Shown: positions 1 through 12,131, counted from the first letter of the stretch. The stretch: 64,000 nt of DNA from Dryococelus australis (GCA_029891345.1 CM057002.1:23112795-23176794), one strand, 5' to 3'. The notes: generated by a model from the letters alone, not told the origin. Numbers and translations: made by a program.

Positions 1-184
1 CAATGTTACCTCACACCTGGCAGTATGGCACTCGCTACTTGTTTCCCTACAATTCTGCTATCGGCTCAGAGTTGTCCAGGGCGTGTCTAATAAACTGCGA
101 TCCAATTGCAAAGCTAACTTCAGTGCACTCGTGTTTGACGTCTATCTTGTCCTGAAATGAACTCGCGAAATGTCCCTATCCCTA
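1..184 (+). mobile_element. hAT-like MITE, right part, cut by window edge
   Basis: This is the right-hand part of a short non-autonomous element. It closely matches the interior and right end of the copies at 36029-36308 and 52244-52515, sharing the stretch GCGTGTCTAATAAACT and an ending in TCGCGAAAT...TCCCTA. The left end lies outside the window. No coding potential is seen. Confidence 0.75.
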
Positions 185-288
185 TATATGGAGTTTGCCT
201 TAACGTTTTTTTTTTATACGGGCATGCAATTTCCGTAAGGTTTTCTACAGTGTAATATTAAGTCAGCGACTCTCTAAAGGTAAATTAT

Positions 289-564
289 TAGAGACCGGAA
301 AAATTCGCTAGTCCAATAACCTATAGGATAGGCTTCACAATCATGTATGAACTCGTGTAGATGTCCAACTATTCATCGGATAACTGTTGTGACAGCACAA
401 GGCGGCGATTGGGCCCACAGTTTATTGCATGTTTGTTATTGGCTCATTCATCTCCAGGAGGTGTCAAAACAACGCGTTGTCCAATTGCAAAGGTGATGTG
501 AACGTACAAGATTGTGAATTCCAACTTGTCTCGAAATGAAACCGCGAATTTTTTCAGGTCAGTA
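289..564 (+). mobile_element. hAT-like MITE with 8-bp target duplication
   Basis: The left end TAGAGACC and the right end CAGGTCAGTA form terminal inverted repeats, each followed inward by an AATTCGC/GCGAATT block. The flanks are TAAATTAT (281-288) and TAAATTAC (565-572), an 8-bp duplication with one change, as hAT transposases make. The interior resembles the 10845 copy. About 276 bp with no open frame, so it would need a transposase supplied in trans. Confidence 0.8.
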
Positions 565-770
565 TAAATTACTCAAATAAACAGGATGGATTGTATCCTA
601 TTGTAGTAGGTAAGGAAAGTACGTTTGATTGGGGCATTTTCAGATCGGCCTCTCACTGGCAGACAACCGGCCAGGACTGAATGTTGTGCAGCACAGTAGG
701 CGTGCCCGATGCTGCGCGAACCAATAGAACTGTTGCAAACGGGAACATAGAGGCCAACAAGACTGGTGGC

Positions 771-1057
771 TAGGGACCTGCTGAATTCGCGGTATTATTT
801 CACATCAGGCTAGACTTCACAGTACTGTACGTAAAGGAGACAGCGTCGTTTCTACATTGGCTACTGCATAGATGTGAAGTCACTCCCGTTTTGACTGAAC
901 TCCACGTGATTGGTACACACAGTTGTGAAGAGTTCATTCATTGGCGCAGAGTTACCCCAAGGCGTGCCACATGAAGTATGGTCCAGTGACAAACGTATGG
1001 CAAAGATAAGCATGTTTCAAGTTTAACGTGTCCCCAAATAATAACGCGGAATAACTA
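771..1057 (+). mobile_element. hAT-like MITE, degraded right end
   Basis: The left end is TAGGGACCTG. The interior is nearly collinear with the copies at 30104 and 35699, sharing GGAGACAGCGTCGTTTCT and CAAATAATAACGCG. The right terminal repeat has decayed. The flanks CTGGTGGC (763-770) and CTGATGGC (1058-1065) are an 8-bp duplication with one difference, which places the ends despite the decay. Confidence 0.78.
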
Positions 1058-1065
1058 CTGATGGC

Positions 1066-2510
1066 CATACAGTAGCCGTGAATATAGGGGATTCAATTCC
1101 AGCTTGTTATTGTCAGTAAATTCGTACCTCACAAAGTTTATTTCTCGGGTGTAATATTTTTAATGAATTAATTTTTTTTTTTTTGTTCTCTCGCTCCAAA
1201 CGAGCAAGTACTTACAATAACTCCGAATCGCTTCTGGCGCAACGTCGAAAAGCCGTGTAAAACTGTATGTGCGGAGGGATGTTTTTCACCCCTCCACGCT
1301 CAGATTAACCATCTACCCAAACCCCTCGCAAACCGCTCAACGCTAACCCCCGCCCCCAAAGTTTTCGTTAAGCTGATTAAAGCCAACTTCTGCCGCCGCA
1401 AAAATTCCTGCTTTCCCAGGTGCAAAACAAAAGCTTCTGGGAACACAATGCTCACAGCCAGTAGAAAGGGAGAGAGTGAGAGGGTGGAGGGGAAGTTGGT
1501 AGGGGGTGGCGTAACACCCCCCCTTCTACAAAATTCCAATCAACGACCTGGGCGTTGAGAATAAAAGACCGCCCCCTTCTCGACAACCCAGGGGCAAACA
1601 ATAGCCAGCCGGACAGGAAAACAGGTTGACGTCGAAATGGATAATCGGCCGGCAAACTGAACGCAATTAGCGGTAATTGATTCATCTATCCATAATACGT
1701 GCGGTGCACGGGGACCTCGTTACTATTATTACGGTACGGGGTGGCGTGGAGAGTGAATTTGGAGGTGGGTGGTGGAAGCTACGTTGAAGAGTGGTGCGGG
1801 GGGGGTGGGGGGTTAGAGCACTTGGTTGCAATAGTGCATTGGTCGCGTACTGAACGCCGGCCGCCGCGAACCAGTATTTGCATGCCTGGCGAGTTTAAAA
1901 CCGTGCGTGATTCCGATCTCCATCCTCCCCACGCGGTTTTCACAAACCAAACCCCCTGTATTGTTTTCACTTTGTGGGATCCGTCGACAGAATGCAGTTA
2001 AGCGCTGCGCAAGACGGGGAGGTGAAAACTGCTGCTAGAATCGTTAGTAATAATGTTATGCAGGTGTGTCGTCACCGGTTGCCGGGTTCATATTCTCGCC
2101 GCGTGCGTGTCATCATCTCGCTAAAATAAGTCGTAGTAGACACTTGCTGCTCTTAGCTAAAGTGGGGTTCTGTGCACGCGAATACTACTCGACCACGCCA
2201 AGCTTACATCCGGAAAATATGTGAACTACACGAGGTCGCGCCGTTATCTCCCATCTCTCTCCCATTATTTACCTCTCCCTCCTCCCAGGATAAGATACAG
2301 CACTCTGCTGTGAATTCCACGTGTCGTATTGATAAGTTGTGGCTCAGTGTTGACTACTTCACATTCGCTAAGGCCATGTCCAAATTAAAAAAAAAAAGAA
2401 ATATTTTTTATATTTTTTTAAACATATGAAGACCATGTCCGAGTGTAGATTATATTTATAATTCTGACATAGGGTTTAGTTTTCAGCCATATTTGCATAA
2501 GTCTTTCACA
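1066..2510. other. Unassigned non-coding stretch
   Basis: No gene or repeat family recognised. Frames are short and overlap on both strands, as expected by chance. A G-rich patch lies near 1798-1812 (runs of 8 and 6 G split by T), and the segment around 1250-2000 is richer in GC than its surroundings. Confidence 0.5.
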
Positions 2511-2628
2511 TTTTGGGCGTAACTTAGTCCCTTTGGGAGTAACTTTGTCCCTGTGGGTGTAGCTTACTCCCAATTGGCGTAATTTTCCTTTGTACGTAAC
2601 TTAGTTCCTTTGGGCATAACTTACACTA
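2511..2628. repeat. 20-bp minisatellite, about six units
   Basis: Six head-to-tail units of about 20 bp with consensus TTTGGGCGTAACTTAGTCCC, beginning at 2511, 2531, 2551, 2571, 2589 and 2609. The first three units are exactly 20 bp and the fourth is shortened to 18. Units differ from each other at several positions, so the array is not young. Confidence 0.85.
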
Positions 2629-5600
2629 GTACCTAGAACGCTGTACAATTGCGAGAATATTTTTTTGGGCAAACACGTCTTTCAAAACACTGTGCTGTGA
2701 CGAACATTTTATGACTGGATGATGCATATTTGACCCGGTTTGGCATTTTGCAGACCAATCGTGGAGATTCAGTGTCACGGGGCCAGAATCCTTATTAGAC
2801 CACAGACAACACGACAACCAATGACGAAAGAGAATTTCCTGACATGTGCATAGTACGTTGAAGTGTAGGGAAGCCAACTCCGCCCATAATTAACCATCGC
2901 CTCTACCAATACACATGCGTAGGGAAATGCAAAGTTCGCGCTATTATCCGGCAGCAGACTGGGCTCCAAGCTGCCGTACGCGCATCTGACGTCCGTCATT
3001 GGTGGACAGTAAGTGTGGCACGACCTGAAGGGCTGTTTTGACCAATAACTAGAATTCACCGTTAGTGTGACCAATCTCCTGTAGCGCGGTCACGCCGGTA
3101 AACAGTCTCGTATAAAGTCCATTAGCCAATGAAATCACGGATTGTGCTCAGCTGCATATAAAACAGTGATTTTAGCTTGTTCAAAAATAATATAACGCGT
3201 TTTTTTTTGGAGATATCTACCCATAAGTTTGTTAGCACTTTAAACACTTGACGAAATACTGTAGCGAAATCATTGTTTCCAACCGGCTAGATATCAGACT
3301 TGCATATGCGCCAGTAGGAAGAAAAATGTTTAACCGATGGCTGCAATTTTATTTCGCTACAGCTTTGCTTCACTTTACCATACAGAACAAACCAGACGTA
3401 ACAGCGACTGTCTGTTATTGGTCCACCTGTGTCAGAGGGAGTGGCCACTTACAAGTGCACTAATAATATTAGCGAATCTAGTGGACAGTGTATGTCACTT
3501 CATTATGCTCAGTCACGTGCTTTAAGATAGAATTGTTTGTTTTAGCTACAAGAAATATTTTGAGGACATATTTATTACTGAATGGTCATTGCTTACTGGT
3601 TTAAGGAATAATATTAACCAGGTGAGTGTAGGAGGTTGATAAGAGAACAACTTTAATACATCGTTACCCGTATGGAAAGCTGAAAGCTTAACCATGTAGG
3701 AGTATATTTGTGTATCGATTTTCTCAGTTACAAGCGTACAGTCAAATCACCACAAGAGCATGACGCCACGGGGTATTTCGGGAGCCGCAACTGGCTTCCC
3801 CACATAAATAGCATCGGGACTCCTGTTTCGCTGACTTTTGTCGCGCCTGCTGCTGGAAGAAAACAAAAAAACACCCCAGTCTCGACTTATTTTCGTGACC
3901 ACGAGACAGTCTTTCTCATGCCTAAGGCTCGACTCACGACCAATTCTATACTACGTAAGAGTAGTCTACATATAAAGTCTGCATAAGTTTATTTATAAGG
4001 TAAATAACACATTCAAGGCACTTTTTTTCAATGTGTGAAGGAAAATAAAAACGTAAAGTTTTCGTTTATTCTAAAGATCTGCAAGTAGTAACATTACTAC
4101 TTATTAATTTTTTCTCGTAGTATTCTATCGGCTAAGACCTTGTGCACGCGACACGAAACAAACATATTTTCATTGCGTACATGACTATACATGATCGCGT
4201 ATTCGAAACATAGCCGCATAGGCATGCAACACGCCCAACCCTCTAATCTCCTGATTTCAAAAATTTTTTTAAATTATTTTCATTGTGAATTGCGGCTTCA
4301 AAAACTTTTTCAGTATTCAACCTCAGAAAAATTATAAAGCATAGGACTACAAAAGCGAAATTTTGAACTGCGGACACACAAACTTGACCAACCTCTTAGC
4401 GTGGCTTGCAAGGAATTCGTGAAGTTTTCATGTTCCCTGCAGTAAGGAAATGTTTGGAACTGACGTAAGTGCGGACAGTAAACTCCTCACAACCGAGCAG
4501 CGTACAAGGAAAAAGTTGCAACTGAACGGATCAAAGAGCAAACATTATCTTACTCGGTTTTTTTTTTTTTTATTCCGAAGGAGCTTCTGACGTGCTGCCA
4601 AAGTTAGAACAAATAGTTGACAACAAAAATTCACTTCGTTATATTGGCAGACAATACGCATGAAGACATCAGCCAGTATTTTATTTTTATTTGATGATTG
4701 GCCAACGTTTTTTGAGAAAAAATTGACTGCGGCGTTTTACCTCAGTAACTTTGTACCACAAATTTATTCGAGATATAATAATAACAATAATATTAATGGA
4801 GATGAAAAAATACTACAATACTACTTTATAACATAAAATAACATCAGTAGACTAGCATGAAATAATAGACGTGAAATCCACATAGTGTTTCTACAATAAC
4901 CGAAGAGAAAATCTACAGCATCGTTAACTGCGTATCTATAACATATATATATAATTTTGTAATGCCGAAGTTGTAAGATCGTAGAAACTCGGCTTCGGTT
5001 ACCTTCGGTAATATTTGCTTTTCTCTGTGTGTCCTGGGGCCTGGTAGCTCAGATCACTGCAACAGTACTAACCAGTTGACATTTACGACGTGATATTTCT
5101 TTTCTGGCCGCGACCTCTGAAGTCTCGGCACAAGGGTGTATTGACTTGATCTACGTCGTTGACGGCCCGAGGTGGAGAATATTTCCCAGAGGATACCCCC
5201 AACACACGCACTCAGTCGGGAAACGAGAGAAAACAGTTGAAAACAGATCTGGAGCGCTGTAACTTCAGGTCGTGTAAGCTGCGCGACCGGTAATAGGTAT
5301 CGGTATCCGATAAAGTCGATCCCGAACTCGAACGTTAACGATCCATGTCGAGTATCCCAGAGCGAACCTTTAATTGGTTCTTGTTCGATTAATGAAAAAG
5401 GGGGGGGTGGAGGTGGGTAGAGTTTATGCACACCACGGTAACGACACCAACCGCAACTAGCTCGTAACGGTAACTGCACTGCAGTGCGTCTGCCCGCTCG
5501 CGCGTGTCTCGATACAACCTTTCGAGAGTATCGACCATCATTCTCGACAGTCTGCGATATAAAAAAAAATAGCAGTTTTTCTTACAGCCCCTTACAATCT

Positions 5601-6061
5601 CCCCACGAGTCTATTCGGACAGGTAGGGCACTCTGGAAAAAAAGTTACAGCTTCCTGTCCACAATACCGTTGGCCGCTATTGACTCATCAACGACATATG
5701 ATTAGCTGCTGCCTATGCGCTACTGTAGACCGGTAGAAAGTCTTCTTACGAACTGCGTGTGTGACGGCTATATAAGCGGATGTCTGACTTCTGTACTCCT
5801 AAGTATAGAGAATTCTCGGTTCCTTCACACGTTTCGAATCAAACATTTGAAAAATAACCCCAAATATGATTAGGTTTTCGGTTCTTTCTTAAATATGCCA
5901 TGTATCCTAGGCGTTTTATACTTACTTCTGTTTTAATATAGAAGTACCTTATTTCTGGTCAAACTGAACTTTTACTTATACTTTACAAATATATTATAAT
6001 ATTTCATTCATAATCAATATGAAACAATACAGCGAGTAAACATGTGGGTTCTATTATCATA
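2629..6061. other. Unassigned AT-rich stretch
   Basis: No gene, RNA or repeat family recognised in about 3.4 kb. It holds poly-A/T tracts and an open frame of 141 codons on the minus strand (5054-5479) without any recognisable domain. A TATATAAG motif at about 5770 has no supporting gene downstream. Confidence 0.45.
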
Positions 6062-6303
6062 TGATATTCACGGTAAAGTGAGCACTTTTGATAAGTTTCT
6101 CATTTGGAATAATATTATATATATATATATATGTATTCTATTTTAGCATTAAACGCCAACTCCCGAGTGCAGTGTAATATACAGACTGTGTTTATTACTT
6201 ACATGGCAAAATTTATTTTAAAGGGTGGCTAAAGGATAAAAAATGGCTGAAAGGAAAAAGTGACTAGGGCCTCAAAAGCACTCACTTTACCGTGAACAGC
6301 CTA
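6062..6303 (+). mobile_element. TTCACGG-group MITE, type B
   Basis: Inverted ends ATTCACGGTAAAGTGAGCAC and CTCACTTTACCGTGAACAGC flank about 200 bp of interior shared with the copy at 57180 (TCATTTGGAATAAT near the left, GGCTAAAGGATAA near the right). A (TA)n run at 6116-6131 sits inside. The right end is followed by TA and then directly by a type D arm, which suggests insertion at a TA dinucleotide in a type D element. No open frame. Confidence 0.85.
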
Positions 6304-6305
6304 TA

Positions 6306-6431
6306 AACTGAGTGCGCATTGTCCATTTGGTGAAATTAAATACGTTTTGTTTGCATAAGGCGGATGAATACACTGAAAGTATAAACTTTAGCAGGGCCTC
6401 TGAAAAGCGTAAAGTAACCGTGAATGGATTA
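6306..6431. mobile_element. TTCACGG-group type D, right arm only
   Basis: Matches the right arm of the fuller type D element at 58702-58891, from AACTGAGTGCGC through GCAGGGCCTCTGAAAA to the end GTAACCGTGAATGGATTA, followed by TA. The left arm is not found beyond the type B element that abuts it, so the host element is incomplete. Confidence 0.75.
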
Positions 6432-6433
6432 TA

Positions 6434-7474
6434 TTCTGTGCTAGATGAACCTATCATCAAAACGCTTCAATTGCATAGGAGGAAATGCAAATAAAATTTC
6501 ATCCAGTGCGTACAGTTTTATTTCCCTTGGCAAATAAAAAGCAACCTAATTGTGAGCTGCTTTTAAGTTGTTTTTTTTTTTCTTTTACAGCAAAACATAG
6601 TATTTAATCGTATGCGGCCATTTTCCACCCACCACGGGGCAGATGGATCCGCTGTAAGTGCTGGCCCGAGGCGCTAACAGCCTGCCCGTATTCATTGTAC
6701 GCCGACTGCAAGAACACTTTAACGACAAAGCATTAACGCGCCATGCGTGAAATAGGACGAAAATGGAACAATTTGCGCGGATAACTCTCAAATTACCTCT
6801 GAGGCGAGCTATTGTGTGCTAAGGCGGGAGCACACGCCTCGCTGTGCCCCATGCGAGCGCAATTACGCGCCGGGCATGGCGTTTCCAGAGGTGCACTTAC
6901 GCCCACGTTCCACAGTGCCTCTACTACGTGCCCTTGGGTAAGAGGGCGGTTACAACACGTAGCAGTGACGGGAGAACGCTTCGCGTTCTTGGCGATACCC
7001 GATACTTCTGTCGAAAAATACAAGTTAGTGAAATACGACGAAGAAATCGCAAGTATTGTCAACATGCACGCTGACCCCAGTCCAAGGTTCGAATTCTGGC
7101 TATTTTTACTTGCAACTGTATCATAAAAATAAGTTAAACTACAGGCAAAGCACAAAATGGAAATTTCTTAGCTTTATTTCCTGTAGCCAAACATATTAAT
7201 TACGTAACATATTGACATTTGCACGGTGAAAGATTAAAAAATTAAAATTCCCACTATCCTATAGTATTTAGTAAATTACTTTGCCATTTTTTTTGCATTT
7301 CCATTAGAATACTACATAATCTGATATCGCGAAAATTCCATATATATATATATATATAAAGTTATTTTTTTCTCAAATGGAACTCCATATGTATTCAGGT
7401 TTAGAAAATGGAAGTGTAATGACAATAAAAACACATTCCAATGCGTCTAACTCGGTCAGGTTTGAAGCAACTAA
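6434..7474. other. Unassigned stretch with TA microsatellite
   Basis: No gene recognised. A (TA)n run lies at about 7338-7359. Overlapping frames of 60-120 codons on both strands around 6790-7155 show no domain and look like chance frames in a locally GC-richer patch. Confidence 0.45.
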
Positions 7475-7882
7475 CTTAAAGTGAAATAGTTGTTTGCGCG
7501 TATCTCGGTAAATAAATGTTATGCAAATACGACTTTGTGTCAGAAAATATAAAAAAAACAATTATTTATGTACCTATTTATTTATTTTTCCTTTTGTCAT
7601 ACTAAGTGTATTCTTGCAGAAAATGTTAAAATATCGCATTTATAAAGCTTGCCTATGCAGTTTCCTTAAGCGGCAAGAGAAAGGTACAAACATACGTTCG
7701 TAGTTTATTATCCGCGGGCTCTCATCGCGTGCAATAAAACCCCCCACTGTTACAGATCTAATTCGCACAGTGCAGCGTCAAGACGGAAACACTGCACGCC
7801 TTGCGCGTATGAGCGATGAGGCACTAGGCGTGCGCGTTAGTGTCGCGCCTCGTCGCTCCCTCGCTTCTTGGCCTTGGCCGCG
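7475..7882 (+). repeat. 400-bp dispersed repeat, copy 1
   Basis: First of three same-strand copies (with 12803 and 13842). Shared blocks in order are CGCGTATCTCGGTAAATA, GCTTGCCTATGCAGTTT, AAGCGGCAAGAGAAA, GTTACAGATCTA, CTGCACGCCTTGCGCG and CTCCCTCGCTTCTTGGCC. Class unknown: no terminal inverted repeat, pol III box or coding frame is evident. The 3' third carries paired segments at 7794-7801/7826-7833 and 7811-7817/7852-7858. Confidence 0.8.
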
Positions 7883-8398
7883 GTGGTCCCGCGGACGCAC
7901 TACTGGCACAGGAAAATAAATCTCGTTGGACATCTGTGAACTCGAGCTGCATTCCATCGTCGGCATGTAAATTGTATGGATGCTGGTTGAAATGACGAAA
8001 CTAAAATGTCGTGCCTCTCGTTTCCCTGATAAAAATCCATGACCCGCGCACTGGTGCTCCCATCTGCAAAAGCAAACTGCGGGCACTCGCTGATGTGCGA
8101 TATGTGGACGGTGTAAACATACTGCAGTGGATGTTTAATGTGCAGTGCTGGGACGACAGCAAATGAACTCTCGGGGCGTGCCAACTTGATAAATTAACAT
8201 AAACTTTCGCGTTGTCGAATACTGGACGAGCTCGGAACTCCGCGCAACCTTTAAACGGCGAAATTAACTGCCAGCCATTCGACAGGTCGAAATATGTATG
8301 GGTATAGGACAGAAATAAAATATATTCACGAGTCAGCACCAATAATCTAGTTTGCATGGAAATACACGCCTCAACGTGCGAACTAACACGCTTGCTTA

Positions 8399-9059
8399 CA
8401 AGCTGTCCACGGTAAAGTGAGTACTTTCGAGGACCTAGTAACTTTCCCATTTCAGCTATTATTTTTAAAGGCTGTTCACGATAAAATGAGCACTTTTGAA
8501 ATGAACCTTAGAAAGATGTCACTGCTCCTGCATGGCATATATTTTAACGGGCTCACTGAGCGACATGCACACAGTAAAGTTGGTAGCGATGGAGGGAAAG
8601 TAGTTCTATATGTTAACTTCGAATAAAAACTGCTAAGTAACCATTTGAAATAAATTAAATTATATATTTTTCTTTCTGTATTATAAAGCGCCAAAATGTA
8701 AAAACGTGCATATTTGCAAAGTATTTACTTTTATAAAAATTCCAGACTTTCACTTGACCGAAGTATGAATAAAGTGAAGAGGCCCATGGCAATGTAAATT
8801 TTACATAAGGCGGATGAACACACAACGTGCATACAGATAGATCTTAAGCAGGGCCATCAAAAGTGCCCATTTTATCGTGAACAGTCTATATCCTTTCACC
8901 GCCTTTTAAAATAAATATAGCAATTTAATAATAAACACAGTGCGTAAATTCCACAGCACTCGGAAGTCAATGTCTAAGGCTAAAAATAAAATATATTCAT
9001 TGACTGTTATTTCAAATTAGATTGCTTTCAAAAGTGCTCACTTGACCGTGAATATCCTA
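8399..9059 (-). mobile_element. TTCACGG-group type B split by a type A insertion
   Basis: The left piece (8399-8467) and right piece (8889-9059) together match type B as seen at 57788-58020 and 6062-6303. The ends are CTGTCCACGGTAAAGTGAG and CTCACTTGACCGTGAATAT. A type A element lies between them. The interrupted sequence resumes as TATCCTTTC, matching the uninterrupted relative, so the boundary is exact. The outer right end is followed by TA. Confidence 0.88.
8468..8888 (-). mobile_element. TTCACGG-group type A, nested in type B
   Basis: Ends AAGGCTGTTCACGATAAAAT and TTTTATCGTGAACAGTCTA, with TA on both sides (8466-8467 and 8889-8890). The type B host has a single TA at this point, so this is a true 2-bp target duplication. 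About 421 bp, without an open frame. It is younger than its host. Confidence 0.9.
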
Positions 9060-9061
9060 TA

Positions 9062-9588
9062 AATTGGTATACAGTTAAGGAACCAGGTTAATGTGCAAGG
9101 CAGGGTTATACATAAAACCCCGCCCAAAATTAACTGTTTTGCTATATGAAGCTGCATCCGCTCGCATTATCGTATTGCTCTAGTCACAAAGAAAAGCCAG
9201 AACCGAAATTAGCGTTCAGTAAAACAGTTTGGTGTAGTCCAATTTGTCGTGTATTAGATATTCATTTTTTGTGTACATTAAAATAAATAAAACAAATTCC
9301 TATACAAAACGTTTTTGGTAAGTACATTACTAAAAAACATGCAAATAAGAAAATTACTTTTAAAATAATCCCCTATAAAAAAGACAGTACCATCGTGGCT
9401 TCTGCCAATCTAGCCCGAAATTAAATTAATTATCTTCATAATTTTATTTAATTTCTACTTATTCGTTGCCAATTTAAAGTTTTTAGGGGTAAAAAATAAC
9501 AGTTTTTTTTACACAGTTCTGACTGGCTTAACACTCAACACAATATCCAAGAAATTTGATAACAGGTCCAATACTCAAAAATGTTTGA
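9062..9588. other. Unassigned AT-rich stretch
   Basis: About 530 bp between two TTCACGG-group elements. AT-rich; no repeat family or frame recognised. Confidence 0.45.
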
Positions 9589-9590
9589 TA

Positions 9591-9998
9591 TAGGCTGTTC
9601 CCGGTAATACGAGCACGGTAAAATGAGCACTTTTGAAAGCCCTGCTTAAGAACTACTTGAATAGACGTTGTGTGTTCTTCCGCCTTATGTAAAATTAACA
9701 TTGCCATGGGTCTCATCACTTTATTCATGCGTCGGTTAAGTGAAACTGTGAAATTATTAAAAAAGTAAATGTTGTACAAATATGCTCATTTTTGACCTTT
9801 ATTGTATTAAAAAATTCAGAAAGTAAGAGAAATAATTTAAATTTCCGCAAATGGTTACCTAACACTTTTTGTTCGACGTTAATGTATGGAACTACTTTTC
9901 TCTCCAACGTTATCAACTTTTAAAATATTAGGAGGTAAGGGCAGTGTCTGTTTTCTAGGGTTAATTTCGAAAGTGCTCACTTTATCGCGAACAGCCTT
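9591..9998 (+). mobile_element. TTCACGG-group MITE, type A
   Basis: Starts TAGGCTGTTCCCGGTAA and ends TTATCGCGAACAGCCTT, bounded by TA at 9589-9590 and 9999-10000. Interior blocks CCGCCTTATGTAAAATTAAC, CATGGGTCTCATCACTTTA and GGTTACCTAACACTTTTTG are diagnostic of type A. A short internal repetition of the AGCACGGTAAAATGAGCAC end region lies near 9610-9635. No open frame. Confidence 0.88.
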
Positions 9999-10084
9999 TA
10001 GTAAATGAAGCCATACACCTTTTTCCAGACAAAACATAACAGCGTTAACGACGTTTCGGTGACGTCACAAACTTCCACACTTTA

Positions 10085-10150
10085 TCAGACAAAACTTTTT
10101 GGAAGCAGTTATATGGGGAATAACATTTTGACAGTGTGACAGGGGCTTTA
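10085..10150 (-). mobile_element. End fragment of the 39003-type element
   Basis: The block TTGACAGTGTGACAGGGGCT followed by TTA is the reverse complement of the left end of the element at 39003-39681. Weaker similarity runs back through CAGACAAAACTTTTTGG. The other end is not found nearby, so this is a fragment or a diverged solo end. Confidence 0.55.
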
Positions 10151-10844
10151 GCACACCTTTGCTTCTGAGTTTCAAACGCGAGAGATGGCTTCAGGTAGAG
10201 GCGCGCGGCTTTAAGGTGAGCGCATGTTAAATGTGCAAGCCCTCTCCTCGCCGGCTTGCTAAAGCTTGCAGTAGAAGGGGAGAGGGTCGAGTCTCATGTT
10301 CTCCTTTTGCCGTAACCGAGACGGGATGAAGTTTGTTTGGGCAGCGGAGATCGGGGGTGTCTTTAGGAATCTAGGGAACCCCACCAGGGGAGGGATATAG
10401 AGTCCGCACCAAGAACACGAGCAGCGTGGGCTTGGAGTCTGGGGATCTAGGGTCCTTCCCAAGTATACAAGGACGGCGAGGTCGAGGGATCTAGGGGCCT
10501 TCCCAACTCCACTCGGCGTGATCACGTGGTGTGGGTCTAATGAGCCGCGGATATCGCAAACCCTCGCCAACCTATCTCTTACGCCCCCACCCCCCGCGAG
10601 GGGGTGAATAGGGGAGGGCGATAATAATCAGCTGCTCTCTGGTGACGTCGTTTATCAAGGCGACACCAGCACGACCTCACCCCCCCCCCTCCCACCGGAA
10701 GGTATAACCCCCCCTTGCAGCCAGGGTGTTGACCCCAACCTTCCGTAGAGACCGATACCACAAACTGAAACCACCCATTAGTCATCGCGTTTATTCCGGA
10801 CAACTAAGTCACGGATTACTGAAATATGCCCTGCCCCTAATTAC
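10151..10844. other. Unassigned, partly GC-rich stretch
   Basis: GC-richer segment with an imperfect internal repetition: GGATCTAGGGTCCTTCCCAA near 10442 recurs as GGATCTAGGGGCCTTCCCAA near 10487, with a weaker relative near 10368. A C10 tract lies at 10680-10689. Frames here have no recognisable domain. Confidence 0.5.
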
Positions 10845-11092
10845 TAGGGACCTGAAAAATTTGCGAGTTCAATGACCTGCACGCTAGACTCCACAGTCTT
10901 GTGTACAATTATGTCGATACGAAATGCACATTGTTTGTCTGCTGTCATAGTGGTAGACGACAATTGGGCCAGCCTTCTCCAGGAGCTGTCAAACATCGTG
11001 TGGACCAATGGCTAAATTTATATAGACGCACGTGTATGGAATTCTAGCTTTTCCCAAAATAGATCCGCGAATTCTTCATCTTCAGGTCTCTA
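10845..11092 (+). mobile_element. hAT-like MITE
   Basis: Ends TAGGGACCTGAAAAATTTGC and CAGGTCTCTA are inverted repeats. Flanks CTAATTAC (10837-10844) and TTAATTAT (11093-11100) are an 8-bp duplication with two differences. The left interior (GACCTGCACGCTAGACTCCA) is shared with 52244 and with the reverse fragment at 32521. About 248 bp; no frame. Confidence 0.8.
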
Positions 11093-11492
11093 TTAATTAT
11101 ACATATTTCAACATTAAAACTGTACTAGCATATTGCCTATTGCCGGCGAACAAGGGAAAGTAGGTTGTCATATTAAAATGATAAATTTGTTCCAACTGAA
11201 AGTAATTCTTTTTTTATTTTAAACACACCTCATTAACAATCGGTGTAATGGAAAATTATGTGTTTCTAACTACTACTTAGTTACACGTAAATGTTAAGTT
11301 TTCGCATACGGTGAAAAAATTCACAGTACGGCAGAAGAATAAACTAGGCAGGAATTAAAATAAATGCTGAGCTAAAACAACAATAAGCTGCTTTGTTCTG
11401 TACTGTGCCTGAATTGCGAATTCCACTCTACTAGAGCTAACCCAAAAGAGCATGTTTTACTAGGTTTATTTGTTTGTTTGTGCCGCAAATTG

Positions 11493-11655
11493 TGGAGATT
11501 GGCGTGGATTGATGTGTGGATCGGGGTGTGGATTGGTATGAGATAGGTGTGGAATTGGTGTGGGATTGGTGTGTGGATTGAAGTAAATTAGTGCGGTTGG
11601 TGTCAATTGCTGATTGTGGTGATGATTGCGGTGCTGATTGATGGAAAGATTGAGA
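11493..11655. repeat. Degenerate GTGTGGATTG simple repeat
   Basis: A run of imperfect units of about 10-20 bp built on GTGTGGATTG / GTGGGATTGGT, grading into GTGATGATTG at the right. Strand-asymmetric, G and T on this strand. Probably an old slippage array. Confidence 0.65.
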
Positions 11656-11729
11656 GCTTCAACGAAAGATTGATAAAAACAATTTTTTTTTTTAATTTCT
11701 TTGGATTTTATATTTAAAAAAAGTTACTT

Positions 11730-11870
11730 TTGGGTTCAAGGTCATCCACAGTAATGGACATGGGATCAAGGTCACAGATGTGAGGTCAAGGTGAAGGAAC
11801 CCAGATCTAACATGGCCGGAGTCATCAGTGACATCAGTGTTGCAAATGTAAACAAAGGACAACGAAAAAA
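11730..11870 (+). repeat. TCAAGGTCA-bearing repeat, copy 1
   Basis: Contains TCAAGGTCA at 11736-11744 and 11766-11774 and TCAAGGTGA at 11786-11794, then ATCTAACATGGCCGG. The same order of blocks recurs at 12132-12235, so this is a diverged duplicated repeat. TCAAGGTCA is the known extended half-site of monomer-binding nuclear receptors (FTZ-F1/SF-1, ERR). Function here is only inferred. Confidence 0.6.
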
Positions 11871-12131
11871 AAAAAGAAGCCGGCTGCATACGACTGAATG
11901 AGTATGGGTGAAGGGGGTGGAGACCTGTCGACTAATTAACCAATGAGAGTTATTGGTGGTGAGTCAGTCGTCTGTTGGACGTGGTGCTGTGCGGAACAAG
12001 CGAAATGTAAAATTTTTAAAATAAATTTTAATAAAAATTTTCAAACAAAATTTTAAATACATTTTAAAATAAATTCTTAATTATTTTTTACAAATTTTTA
12101 AAATACAGTTTTATAATTTTTTGACTTAAAA

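Noticed and set aside
5035-5065. tRNA-like GGTAGCTCAGATCACTG
   Set aside because: Only a D-arm-like string; no box B or cloverleaf follows.
5765-5800. TATATAAG as a promoter
   Set aside because: TATA-like strings are common in AT-rich DNA and no gene follows.
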